NCBI GenBank assembly: GCA_023362775.1 | Contig: JALMGJ010000029.1 | Location: forward strand, 1,640,001 to 1,704,000 | Length of the DNA stretch: 64,000 nucleotides | From: Charina bottae | Lineage: Eukaryota > Chordata > Lepidosauria > Squamata > Charinaidae | Direction of reading: 5' to 3' | Notes under the pieces: model-generated | Databases searched by the model: none | Told to the model about the DNA's origin: nothing | What the model saw: only the letters and a program-made list of their open reading frames with translations | Made by a program: the position numbers and the translations under genes | Shown: positions 21,661 to 31,565 of the stretch, piece by piece | How the letters are laid out: every line of letters starts with the position of its first letter | Numbering within the stretch: position 1 is the stretch's first letter

Positions 21661-22672
21661 TAAGATAACAAGCCGGATGCTTGCTGCAGTCCAATGATCT
21701 GCAAGCTGAAGTAGAAGTTTCAGGAAAAAAAGGTTCTTTTAAACAAAATGGCAACTGTAAATGTAGTCACAGGCTTGGCACAGGTTGAGACTAGGGATCC
21801 GATAAACAAGCCACAAATCCAGGGAGAAAAGACAGGAGACACAATGATGTGGAATCCAGAGTTCTAAGCATGGTTCAGCAAGAGAAACAGGACAGAGCTG
21901 AGGCTTGAAAAGTTGTTCGTAGCATCTGCTCCCAGGGAGGGAGGCCAGTGTATCAGCCATGCTGAACCTCCACCAATATACACAGCTGTGGAAATTTCCT
22001 CCTCAGCATTGGCGCTTTCGCAGGCCTGTTTCTTGGCAAGTCTCTCTGATCCATGGAGTTCTGCTCTCTGTTGTTGAATCTTTATCACACGCCTCTGCTT
22101 AGGCCTTCGGAGTCTAAGAGGCTGTCGGTGGGTGCAGGCAAGGCATCCTGGGGGCTTGCTGGAACAGCCTCAGCCAGAGTGGACTCATTGGCTCACCACT
22201 ACTGGAGTAACTCGTGCCAAGACTGTTGTCCCTAGATGCCCCTGACTTGACTTCTTCCCCATCTTCCTCGACAGAGGACATGTCCAGCAGGGCCATAACA
22301 GTGTGCTTCAGGCTCCATGTGGGCCTGCCCTTCTTTTTCTGTCCCATGTGTTGTTGATTAATTTGGCTACCAATTTAATTTCAGATTCAGTTTAATAATG
22401 CTAGTTCTTACCTTTAAAATTGGGGATTAGTATGTCTAAAATCCCACCCAAGTCATACTATGCTGCCTCATCATAGTGGTGGGTAGGGGTGTTCTTTGGA
22501 GGGATGACCAAAGAACATCAGAAATGTATGTCATGAGTTTGTACACCCAGCAGGGTCACCCAAGGTGTGAAGGTCATCCCAGCTGCCAGCTAAAGCAAGC
22601 AGGCATCTATATTGGACAGTAGCAATATAGGAAGATGCTGGAGGCAGATGGTCAGTTTAATGGCAATGCAAA
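21661..22672. other. Intronic sequence, possible unidentified repeat
   Basis: 21740-22370 is moderately GC-rich and has the texture of an LTR or SINE body, but no terminal repeats, target duplications or coding motifs were found. Confidence 0.3.
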
Positions 22673-23246
22673 GAGCCAGTTTGGTCTAGTGCAGGGCTTT
22701 CCAAAGAAAACCGGTGCCGCCGTTGCGGCAGCGCACAAAAACCCAGAAGTGCCGCTGCCGCTTTCAGGTTTTTGCGCGCCGCCGTTGGTGTGTCGCCGCG
22801 GGAAAACCCGGAAGCGCTGATGATGATCAGCACTTCCGGGTTGTGTGGCGACACACCAGACTGTGTGTGGCGACACACGTTTGTGTCGCCACACACAGTT
22901 TGGAAAGCTCTGGTCTAGTGGCTAAGGCAATGGGCTAGAAATCAGGACTCTGTGAGTTCTAGTCCCGCCTTAGGCACGAAAGCCGGCTGGGTGACCTTGG
23001 GCCAGTCCCTGTCTCTCAGCCCTAGGAAGGAGCCAATGGCAAACCAGGAGACTGAGAGTTCTAGTCCTGCCTTAGGCATGAAAGCCAGCTGGGTGACCTT
23101 GGGCCAGTCACTCTCTCTCAGCCCAACTCACCTCACAGGGTTGTTGTTGTGGGGAAAAGAGGAGGAGGAAGGAGTATTAGGTATGTTCGCCACCTTGAGT
23201 TATTTATAAAAATAATAAAGGCGGGATAAAAATTAAATCAATAAAT
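22673..23246 (+). mobile_element. Chimeric two-headed tRNA SINE, copy 1, split by a MITE
   Basis: The head gagccagtttggtctagtg at 22673-22691 continues at 22921 after the MITE at 22692-22912. Two head-body units follow: ...ccctaggaaggagccaatgg then caaaccaggagactgagagt and a second tagtcctgccttaggcatga unit. It ends with gagttatttataaaaataat and aaggcgggataaa and AAAT repeats. The same internal junction occurs at 43031-43375 and 57198-57533, and is absent from the single-headed copy at 26832-27066. Confidence 0.85.
22692..22912. mobile_element. hAT (Buster-like) MITE, copy 1
   Basis: The ends are CAGGGCTTTCCAAAG and GTTTGGAAAGCTCTG, with GC-rich internal inverted repeats (gtgtgtcgccgcgggaaaac, ggtttttgcgcgccgcc). 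A perfect 8-bp duplication gtctagtg lies at 22684-22691 and 22913-22920. The duplication has TA at its centre, the pattern described for Buster-group hAT transposons. No transposase is present. It sits inside a tRNA SINE, so it is younger than that SINE. Confidence 0.9.
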
Positions 23247-23319
23247 AAAGGCATACTATGCAAGAGAAAGCAATGGTAAACCACTTCTGTACTTTACCAA
23301 GAAAACCACATGGAAAGGT

Positions 23320-23813
23320 AAGATAAAATGATTGACACTATACTGCTGGATGATGGGCCCCTTAAGCTAGATGGCACTCAACATGCTACTGAGGAAGAGT
23401 TGAGAATCTTTCAGAGTACTAACAGTGTTCATGGCGTGGCTAAAGTAAACATTCTAGATATCTAGTTGTTAATGTTGCTCTGTAGTAAAAGAGAGTCTGA
23501 AGCTGCAAAGATAGATTACAGTGGGAACATAGAATATAAAAAGCATGAATATGGGAAAGCTCCACACAGTAAAAGATGAAATGAGCTGATGACACATTGA
23601 CATCTTAAGCAACAGCAAATTGAAATGGACTGGAATTAGATATTTTTAGTCAGAAGATTTGGTTTACTACTCCGAACATGAAAAAGAAAGGAATGGTATC
23701 GTTTTCATAGTCAGGAAGGATACAACAAAGACAGTGCTTGGGCAAATTGCACTCAATGACCAAATAATATCAAATAGACTTTGAGACCAACATTTACAAT
23801 GACAGTTAACCAA
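23320..23813 (+). mobile_element. Old BovB-like RTE endonuclease fragment
   Basis: The + strand translates in pieces to STLNML-like 5' sequence, then DILSNSKLKWTGIRYF, YYSEHEKERNGIVFIVRKD and KTVLGQIALNDQIIS, aligning with the BovB endonuclease (SELKWTGMG, YCGQES..RNGVA, AVLGYNLKNDR). It is far more diverged than the other copies. The Penelope element at 23814-26030 inserted into it; a short remnant follows at 26043-26071. Confidence 0.65.
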
Positions 23814-23848
23814 TGTATTGTCGAAGGCTTTCACGGCCGGAGTTCGAT

Positions 23849-24011
23849 GGCTGTTGTGGGTCTTCCGGGCTGTGTGGCCGTGTTCTGGAAGTTGTGGTTC
23901 CTAACGTTTCGCCAGCATCTGTGGCCAGCATCTTCAGAGGGCAGGAGCACAGATAGAAGCAAAATCTCTGTGCCCAGTTAGAGTGGCAATGTTCTATTTA
24001 TAGAGCTAAAT
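23849..24011 (-). repeat. Inverted terminal repeat of Penelope element, 5' arm
   Basis: This arm is the exact reverse complement of 25868-26030. Inverted or direct terminal repeats arising from tandem templates are a known feature of Penelope-like elements. Confidence 0.9.
23903..23937 (-). ncRNA. Candidate hammerhead ribozyme, 5' arm (Penelope family 1)
   Basis: On the minus strand CTGAAGA is followed by the self-pairing GCTGGC...GCTGGC (two G-U pairs) and GAAACGTT. It is the mirror copy of the core at 25942. Confidence 0.6.
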
Positions 24012-24044
24012 CAGAAGAAATCAGCAGAAGAAATAAGGGGTGAA

Positions 24045-25868
24045 GTGGCAAGAATCCTGAGGAAAGCAAAGCCCCCCACCAGCAACATTACCAAGAAGGA
24101 GAGAAACGCCATAGAGACCCTCAATTCGGACCCAGACATCATCATCCTTCCAGCAGACAAAGGCAACGCCACGGTAATTATGAACATAGATGAATACAAA
24201 GACAAAATCAGAGAACTACTAGACCCCACCACATACAGAACAATAAGACGGGATCCGACCAACAAAATCATGAAGCAAACCAACACACTGATAAAGAGCT
24301 CCTCCCTGCATCCCAACGTACTACAACGTATTTGCAAGACAGAAGCTCTCTCACCTAGACTATACGGACTCCCCAAAATCCACAAAGACTCTATCCCACT
24401 CAGACCCATTGTAAGTGCCATTGGCTCCCCAACATATGAATTATCCAAACATTTGGCTACCCTTTTATAGACCCACATCGGACAGACTCCATCCCACATC
24501 AAAGACTCAGGACACTTCATCAACAAAATCAGCACCCTAAAACTCAACCACATGGACAAACTGGTCAGCTTTGACGTGGTCTCCCTGTTTACCAAGGTGC
24601 CAGTAAGGGACACCTTGGCACTCATCAAGCAAATCTTCCCAGAAGACATTACAGCTTTATTTCAACACTGCCTAACAACTAGTTACTTTCAATGGGAGAA
24701 TGAGTTCTACGAACAGATGGATGGCGTTGCCATGGGAAGCCCCCTGAGCCCAGTCATAGCAAACTTTTACATGGAACACTTTGAAAAACAGGCTTTGGAA
24801 TCGGCACCCATTACACCAACAGTCTGGTTCCGGTTCGTGGATGACACCTTCGCAATTTGGAGTCATACTGAAGAAGAACTGGAGAAATTTCTGGACCACC
24901 TAAACGGCATCCACCCCAATATACAATTCACTATGGAAAAAGAAACTGACGGCAAACTTCCATTTTTAGATACACTGGTCATACGCAAACCGGACCTCAA
25001 ACTAGGACACAAAGTATACAGAAAACCCACCCATACAGACCGGTATCTACACAAAAGTTCCAATCACCACCCACGACAAAAGAGAGGCATGATCAAAACC
25101 TTGGTGGATCGTGCTAATCAAAACTGTGAAACCCAATTTCTCAACAATGAACTTAACCACCTGAATTGGGTCCTACAGGCGAATGGCTATTCCAAGAATG
25201 AAATAAAAAGAGCCATCAAACCAAGAAAACAACATCCAACTGAAGAAAAACAGCCCCACACAAACAAAGTATTCCTGCCCTACATCAAAGGAGTCACTGA
25301 CCGCATGGGAAAACTGATGGAAAAACACAACTTTCAAACAGTTTTCAGACCCACCAGAAAAATACAACAAATGCTAAAATCAGCTAAAGACAAAAGGGAC
25401 CCCCGCACCGCTGCAGGAGTATACCGGATACCATGCAGCTGCGGACAAGTATACATCGGAACCACAAAACGAAGCATTCACACCAGGATAAAAGAACACG
25501 AAAGACACTTCAGACTACAGCAACCGGAAAAATCTTCAGTAGCTGAACATGCTCTCAAGCAAACAGGACACAAAATCCTATTTGAAAAGACAGAAATACT
25601 GGACAACACCAAAAGCCACTACACCAGATTATACAGAGAAGCCATTGAAATTCACAAACACCAGCACAGTTACAATAAAAAAGAAGAAAGTTTAAAAATT
25701 AGCAAAACCTGGCTACCAGTCCTGAAAAACACAGCCTGCAAAAGGTCAACGAACTCAGTCCAACCACCAGGTCATGGGAATACTTCTCACAATGAACATG
25801 CTAATCACGCTCATCAGCCACTCGTTAACATTTCAACACAACAAAAAAACCCACCTAATCTCCTATAA
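24045..25868 (+). pseudogene. Penelope-like reverse transcriptase and GIY-YIG endonuclease
   Basis: One frame is open across the element except for a single TAG at 24468-24470 (after HLATLL), probably a CAG to TAG change. Upstream of it, IIILPADKGNATVIMNIDEY and SPRLYGLPKIHKDSIPLRPI are the conserved early reverse transcriptase blocks. Downstream are DKLVSFDVVSLFTKVPVRDT, GVAMGSPLSPVIANFYMEHF and WFRFVDDTFAIWSH, with the VDD catalytic pair. The GIY-YIG domain follows: AAGVYRIPCSCGQVYIGTTK, then RSIHTRIKEHERHF. Residue spacing and the CSCG knuckle fit Penelope-like nucleases. The frame stays open upstream of 24045 into the 5' arm without an ATG. The product would copy element RNA at a nicked target if expressed. 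Confidence 0.9.
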
Positions 25869-26030
25869 TTTAGCTCTATAAATAGAACATTGCCACTCTA
25901 ACTGGGCACAGAGATTTTGCTTCTATCTGTGCTCCTGCCCTCTGAAGATGCTGGCCACAGATGCTGGCGAAACGTTAGGAACCACAACTTCCAGAACACG
26001 GCCACACAGCCCGGAAGACCCACAACAGCC
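25868..26030 (+). repeat. Terminal repeat of Penelope element, 3' arm
   Basis: This 163-bp arm starts atttagctctataaatagaa and ends gaagacccacaacagcc. It contains the + strand hammerhead core at 25942-25976. A shorter copy of the family at 39911-40271 has the same arms. Confidence 0.9.
25942..25976 (+). ncRNA. Candidate hammerhead ribozyme, 3' arm (Penelope family 1)
   Basis: CTGAAGA at 25942-25948, then GCTGGC, loop, GCTGGC pairing through four Watson-Crick and two G-U pairs, then GAAAC at 25969-25973 and GTT as the cleavage triplet. The flanks CCT and AGG can form a short helix I. A U at the cleavage position is permitted by the GUH rule but less favoured than C. Confidence 0.62.
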
Positions 26031-26079
26031 ACAGTTAACCAAGTATATGGAAAATGTAATTGGATTGTATGGCCTAGGA

Positions 26080-26313
26080 CAGAGCTTTCCAAACTGTGTG
26101 TCGCGACACAAACGTCTGGTGTGTCGCCACACAACCCGGAAGCGCTGATCATCATCAGCGCTTCCAGGTTTTCCCGTGGTGACACACCAACCGCGGCGCG
26201 CAAAAACCCGAAAGCGGCAGCAGCTTCCGGGTTTTTGCATGCTGCCGCAACGGCAGCACTTCAGCACCAACAGCGGTTGGTGTGTCGCCGCGGGAAAACT
26301 TTGGAAAGCCCTG
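26080..26313. mobile_element. hAT (Buster-like) MITE, copy 2
   Basis: The ends CAGAGCTTTCCAAACTG and TTTGGAAAGCCCTG are flanked by a perfect 8-bp duplication gcctagga (26072-26079, 26314-26321), again with central TA. Internal inverted GC-rich segments are shared with copies at 22692 and 33523. Length 234 bp. Confidence 0.92.
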
Positions 26314-26380
26314 GCCTAGGAAATAGAAATGAAGCAAGGAGAATGACATATCCATTTCTGCCAATGTAATCATCTCTTCA

Positions 26381-26708
26381 AGGGGCGTGGTAGCTCAGTG
26401 GGTAAAATGCCAGGCTTGTCGATCGGAAGATCGGAGGTTCAAATCCCTAGCCCCGCGTTATGGAGTGAGCTCCTGCACTCGCCCCAGCTCTTGCCAACCT
26501 AGCAATTCGAAAGCATGCAAATGCAAGTAGATGAATAGGTACCACTTTGGTGGGAAAGTAACAGTGTTCCGCGTGCGTCATGCCGGCCACATGACCGTGG
26601 AAGCATCTTCGAACAGCACTGGCTCTTCGGCTAAGAAATGGAGATGAGCACCGGCCCCTAGAGTTGGACACGACTGCACAAATGTGCGGGGGGAACCTTT
26701 ACCTTTAC
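26381..26708 (+). mobile_element. Sauria-type SINE, complete
   Basis: It has the tRNA-like head (gtggtagctcagtgggtaaa, B-box ggttcaaatccctag), the Sauria body and a BovB-like tail ending aacctttaccttta. The flanking duplications are 14 bp, taatcatctcttca at 26367-26380 and taatcatcttttca at 26709-26722 (one mismatch). Confidence 0.9.
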
Positions 26709-26831
26709 TAATCATCTTTTCATTGCTAACACATTCTTCAAACAATCAAAGTAACACCTATATACATGGACATCATCAGACAGAGGAAACAGAAATCAAA
26801 CTGACTATATTACAGGTACAAGGAAATGGAA

Positions 26832-27066
26832 GAGCTCGGTCTAGTGGTTAAGGTGCTGGGCTAGAATCCAGGAGACTGAGAGTTCTAGTCCCGCCTTAGG
26901 CACAAAAGCCTGCTGGGTGACCTTGGGCCAGTCACTCTCTCTCAGCCCAACTCACCTCACAGGGTTGTTGTGGGGAAAATAGGAGGAGGAAGGAGTATTA
27001 GGTATTTTCGCCGCCTTGAGTTATTTATAAAAATAATAAAGGCAGGATAAAAATTAAATAAATATA
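26832..27066 (+). mobile_element. Single-headed tRNA SINE with AT-rich L2-like tail
   Basis: This has the head ggtctagtggttaaggtgct, one copy of the tagtcccgccttaggcacaa body, then gagttatttataaaaataat and AAAT repeats that continue into a TATCTC microsatellite. It is the parental form of the chimeric copies at 22673, 43031 and 57198. Confidence 0.85.
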
Positions 27067-27095
27067 TCTCTATCTCTATATCATCTATTTGTTGT

Positions 27096-27734
27096 TTATT
27101 CGTTCAGTCGCTTCCGATTCTTCGTGACTTCATGGACCAGCCCACGCCAGAGCTTCCTGTCGGCCGTCACCATCCCCAGCTCCCCCATGGTCGAGTCCGT
27201 CACCTCCAGAATATCATCCATCCATCTTGCCCTTGGTCGGCCCCTCTTCCTTTTGCCTTCCACTTTCCCTAACATCAGCATCTTCTCCAGGGTATCCTGT
27301 CTTCTCATTATGTGGCCAAAGTACTTCAGTTTTGCTTTTAATATCATTTCCTCAAGTGAGCAGTCTGGCTTTATTTCCGGGAGTATGGACTGGTTTGATC
27401 TTCTTGCAGTCCAAGGCACTCTCAGAATTTTCCTCCAACACAACAGTTCAAAAGCATCTATCTTCCTTTGCTCAGCCTTTCCTATGGTCCAGCTCTCACA
27501 GCCATAGGTTACTACAGGGAATACCATTGCTTTAACTATGCGGACCTTTGTTGTCAGTGTGATGTCTCTGCTCTTAACTATTTTATCAAGATTTGTCATT
27601 GCTCTCCTCCCAAGAAGTAGACGTCTTCTGATTTCCTGGCTGCAGTCAGCGTCTGCAGTAATCTTTGCGCCTAGAAATACAAAGTCTGTCACTGCCTCCA
27701 CTTTTTCTCCCTCTATTTGCCAGTCATCAATCAA
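27096..27734 (-). pseudogene. BovB lineage B C-terminal ORF remnant
   Basis: A 212-codon open frame covers the part after the reverse transcriptase active site: DDWQIEGEKVEAVTDFVFLG, SRDITLTTKVRIVKAMVFPV, then VPWTARRSNQSILPEIKPDC and the KRGRPRARWMDDI basic block. It is cut on its upstream side by the solo LTR at 27740. The same region is at 50618-51346 and 59583-60006. Confidence 0.85.
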
Positions 27735-27739
27735 GCTCG

Positions 27740-28472
27740 TGATGGGATATACGCTGGCTTAAAGGGGAAAAAACTCGAGGCTTGAGAATAAACAGACAAG
27801 AATGCAGCTTGTTAGGGCTAACAGTGTTTACTGGTAGCATAAGGCAATAATATATATACAATTACATTATCGCAAAAATGAAAAAGATGAATATACAGGA
27901 TACATCATTGTAAAAGGAAAACAAAAACAAACTTATAAGCAGAGTTCCGTGTATTGATCCCAGGGCCAGAGTTCCTGCCATGGCCTATACCCAAAGCCAG
28001 GCATAGCTCACTCTGCCCAGTCCACGGGAAGTGAACACGTGAAGAACTATATGGCTAAAAGACACTAGAAATCAAGAAGCATAGAACACCATTTTGCATG
28101 GTTGTATATTCAGTTCTTCTAGCTTTCTGATTGGCTGGAAGTTAGCTGTGACACACACCAGGCCTAAAGCATTAGGCCTAAAGCACACAGCATGACCTGC
28201 TATTGGGTGGCAGTGCTGCATCTAAGCGAGCACGTGATTTCCTCCCCCCTTCTGCTCTCACAGGGCAAGGCTTCCCACAGAGGAAATCAGGAGGATTTGT
28301 TCTCATGGGAAGATCCAGAAACTAGCCATAACAATACACACGTGACCGTTGTTATCTTGCACCTGCACTTCACGTCACCATGAGAAGCCTTTGCTTTGTA
28401 AAGGATGCAAACCAAAACACTTTTGCTTTGTAGAGAAACCCAATTTGATAATCTCATATGAGAAATCTGACA
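27740..28472 (-). mobile_element. Solo LTR (733 bp)
   Basis: The BovB sequence is interrupted after ...tcaatcaagctcg and resumes gctcgttgccataatc, as shown by the uninterrupted copy at 51231-51290. The insert starts TG (tgatgggatatacg) and ends CA (gagaaatctgaca), with a 5-bp duplication gctcg at 27735-27739 and 28473-28477. TG...CA ends, a 5-bp duplication and no coding region are the marks of a solo LTR from an endogenous retrovirus or a Gypsy-type element. A TATATATA box near 27850-27860 followed by about 110 bp favours minus orientation, tentatively. Confidence 0.8.
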
Positions 28473-28671
28473 GCTCGTTGCCATAATCTTGGTTTTTTTG
28501 AGGTTTAACTGCAAACCCAGCTTTTGCACTTTCCTCTTTCCTCTTCATCATAAGGCTCCTCAGCTCCTCCTCGCTTTCAGCCATCAAAGTGGTATCATCT
28601 GCATATCTGAGATTGTTAATGTTTCTTCCAGCGATTTTAACTCCAGCCTTGGATTCATCAAGTCCAGCACG

Positions 28672-29417
28672 TCACATGATGTGTTCTGCGTACAGGTTGA
28701 ATAGGTAGGGTGAGAGTATACAACCCTGCCGTACTCCTTTCCCAATCTCAAACCAGTCCGTTGTTCCGTGGTCTGTTCTTACCGTTGCTACTTGGTCGTT
28801 ATACAGATTCCTCAGGAGGCAGACAAGATGACATGGTATCCCCATACCACCAAGAACTTGCCACAATTTGTTATGATCCACACAGTCAAAGGCTTTACAA
28901 TAGTCAATAAAACAAAAATAGATGTTTTTCTGAAACTCCCTGGCTTTCTCCATTATCCAGTGGATATTGGCAATTTGGTCTCTAGTTCCTCTGCCTTTTC
29001 TAAACCCAGCTTGTACTTCTGGCAATTCTCGCTCCATGAATTGCTGGAGTCTACCTTGCAGGATCTTGAGCATTACCTTACTGGCATGTGAAATAAGTGC
29101 CACTGTTCGATAGTTTGAACATTCTTTAGTGCTTCCCTTTTTTGGTATGGGGATATAAGTTGATTTTTTCCAATCTGATGGCCATTCTTGTGTTTTCCAA
29201 ATTTGCTGGCATATGGCATGCATCACCTTGACAGCATCATCTTACAAGATTTTAAACAGTTCAGCTGGGATACTGTTGTCTCCTGCTGCCTTGTTATTAG
29301 CAATGTTTCTTAAGGCCCATTCAACCTCACTCTTCAGGATGTCTGGCTCTAACTCTCTGACCACACTGTCAAAGCTATCCCTGATATTATTATCCTTCCT
29401 GTACAGATCTTCCGTAT
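28672..29417 (-). pseudogene. BovB lineage B reverse transcriptase remnant
   Basis: The frame 29226-28672 includes PSDWKKSTYIPIPKKGSTKE, QAGFRKGRGTRDQIANIHWI, FIDYCKAFDCVDHNKLW and GVRQGCILSPYLFNLYAEHI. The YADD box lies downstream around 28620-28590 in a broken frame. It is cut on the upstream side by the SINE at 29418. Confidence 0.85.
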
Positions 29418-29888
29418 ATAGGGACGCGGTGGCTCAGCGGGTTAAACCGCTGAAGGTGTAGACTGCCGGTCGGAAGGTCGGCAGTTCGAATCCCCGCGCA
29501 ACGAGGTGAGCTCTCTTTGCTAGTCCCAGCTCCTGTCGACCCAACAGTTCAAAAGCTTGCAAGTAGATAAATTGGGTACCACCTTAAGTGGGAAAATTTG
29601 CTGACGTCCTGTCGGGGAGTCGGCTTCCACTGAAACTGAAGATCCTTTGAATTGCGGCGGTCACGACAGATCCTGAAGTAATAACATCTACAGGACGTCA
29701 GCAGCCGGCTCTGACGCAAGGCATCGTGGGACATGTAGTCCAGAAGCCAGAGAAGAGTCGGTTCCCTTACCCCCTTCCTTGACGCGCGGTTTAAAGAAAT
29801 TGTATAACGATGTATATGTATAATGATGTATGTAAGCCGCCTAGAGTCCTCCGTTAGGGAGGGGATAGGCAGGGTATAAATACAATAA

Positions 29889-29927
<39 letters not shown>

Positions 29928-29930
29928 AAT
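29418..29930 (+). mobile_element. Chimeric SINE: Sauria-like head with an L2-derived tail
   Basis: It splits the BovB text between ccgtatat and attcttgccacc. The head has gcggtggctcagcgggttaa and the B-box cagttcgaatccccgcg, followed by a Sauria-like body (agttcaaaagcttgcaagta, gataaattgggtaccacct). The middle (29600-29790) is unlike Sauria SINEs. The end, taagccgcctagagtcctcc, gttagggaggggata and tataaat plus ATAA repeats, matches the L2 3' end at 62741-62800. The duplication at the ends is only about 4 bp (atat). Confidence 0.75.
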
Positions 29931-30798
29931 ATTCTTGCCACCTTTTCTTGATCTGTTCTGCTTCTGTTAGGTCCTTGCTATCTTTGTTTTTGATCATACC
30001 CATTTTTGCCTGGAATTTACCTCCAATGTTTCTAATTTTCTGGAATAGGTCTCTTGTCCTTCCTATTCTATTATCTTCTTCCACTTCCTCACATTGGTTG
30101 TTTAAAAATAATTCCTTATCCCTTCTGGCTAACCTCTGGAATTTTGCATTTAATTGGGCATATCTCCCCCTATCACTGTTGCCTTTTGCTTTCCTTCTTT
30201 CTTGGGCTACAGACAGCAGACAGCCATCTTGCCTTCTTGGTTTTCTTTTTCTTTGGGACGTTTTTTGTTGCCGCCTCCTGAACAATGTTGCGAACTTCTG
30301 TCCATAGTTCTTCTGGGACCCTATCTACTAAATCAAGTCCCTTAAATCTATTCTTCACTTCTACTGCATATTCATTAGGAATGTTAGTGAGCTCATATCT
30401 AACTGGTCTTCCCTATTTTCTTTAGTCTGATTCTAAATTTTGCAATAAGAAGTTCGTGATCTGAACTACAGTCAGCTCCAGGTCTTGTTTTTACCGACTG
30501 TATAGATGTCCGTCACCTTTGGCTGCAAAGGATGTAGTCAATCTGATTTCGGTGTCAACAATCTGGTGAAGTCCATGTATAAAGTCATCTTTTAGGTTGT
30601 TGGAAGAGAGTGTTTGTTATGCACAGTGAGTTGTCTTGGCAAAATTCTATCAGCCTATGTCCTGCTTCATTTTGTTCTCCCAGACCATGCTTGCCTGTAA
30701 TTCCAGGTGTCGTTTGACTACCCACCTTAGCATTCCAGTCTCCTGTAATGAAAATAACATCTCTTTTTGGTGTATTATCCAGTAGGTGCTGCAGATCC

Positions 30799-31359
30799 TC
30801 ATAGAACTACTTCTGCTTCTTCAGCATCTGTGGTTAGGGTGTATATTTGGATCACTGTGATGTTTAATGGCTTACCCTGAATTCGAATTGAGATCATTCT
30901 ATCATTTTTTGGATTGTATCCAAGCACTGCTTTAGCCACTTTATTATTAATTATGAAGGCTACTCCATTTCTTCTGTGGTCCTCTTGTCCACAGTAGTAG
31001 ATCTGGTGGTCATCTGATGTGAAGTGGCCCATTCCAGTCCATTTCAGTTCACTGACACCCACAATGTCTATATTTAATCTTGACATCTCACCAATAACCA
31101 CATCCAATTTGCCCTGGCTCATTGATCTTACATTCCAGGTTCCTATGGTGTGTTGATCTTTAGAACATCGGATTTGTCGTTCACCACCAGCACCGTCGGC
31201 CGCTAGCTGTCCTTTTGGCTTTGAGCTAGCTGTGTCATCACATCTGGGGCTAGTTGAACTTATCCTCTGTTCCTCCCCAGTAGCATTTTGAGCATCTTCC
31301 GACCTGGGAGTCCCATCTTCCGATGGTATACCGACATATCTCTGATTGTACTGATCCAT
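30799..31359 (-). pseudogene. BovB lineage B endonuclease remnant
   Basis: A 186-codon frame covers the N-terminus and most of the APE-type endonuclease: HTIGTWNVRSMSQGKLDVVI, VSELKWTGMGHF (catalytic Glu), DHQIYYCGQEDHRRNGVAFI and NPKNDRMISIRIQG. The frame then breaks near 30800; the GDWN and SDH motifs lie beyond in other frames. Confidence 0.85.
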
Positions 31360-31565
31360 TTAGTTTTCACGGCAAGAATACTGGGGTGGGTTGCCGTTAC
31401 GTTCCCCAGGGATCGTATTTAGTCTGACCTCTCTTCCATGACCTTCCTGTCTTGGGTGTCCCTTCACGGTTTAGCTCATGGTGTTCATTGAGGTGCTCAA
31501 GCTCCAGCACCACGACAAGGTAACGATCTCCTTTGCTGAAGTAACGATCTCCTTTGCTGAAGTTA

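Larger units (their letters stand above)
23814..26030 (+). mobile_element. Penelope-like element, family 1, nearly complete
   Basis: A 2,217-bp insertion with a perfect 12-bp duplication acagttaaccaa at 23802-23813 and 26031-26042. The layout is a 35-nt outer end, an inverted terminal repeat (23849-24011), a reverse transcriptase plus GIY-YIG gene, and the terminal repeat in + orientation (25868-26030). The two 163-bp arms are exact reverse complements of each other by my reading. Each arm carries a candidate hammerhead ribozyme. The protein lacks part of the usual N-terminal region, consistent with 5' truncation during retrotransposition. The identical arms point to a recent insertion. Confidence 0.92.

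Noticed and set aside
21433..21663. A short host exon (75-codon + strand frame)
   Set aside because: No splice sites or conserved domain. Part of the DNA aligns better with a diverged L2 fragment.
22652..22938. Overlapping open frames on both strands at a GC-rich palindrome
   Set aside because: They fall within the hAT MITE at 22692-22912; the two strands encode near mirror images because of the inverted repeats.
23849..26030. A DNA transposon because of the long inverted ends
   Set aside because: The internal gene is a reverse transcriptase with GIY-YIG domain and the duplication is 12 bp, so the inverted arms are Penelope terminal repeats.
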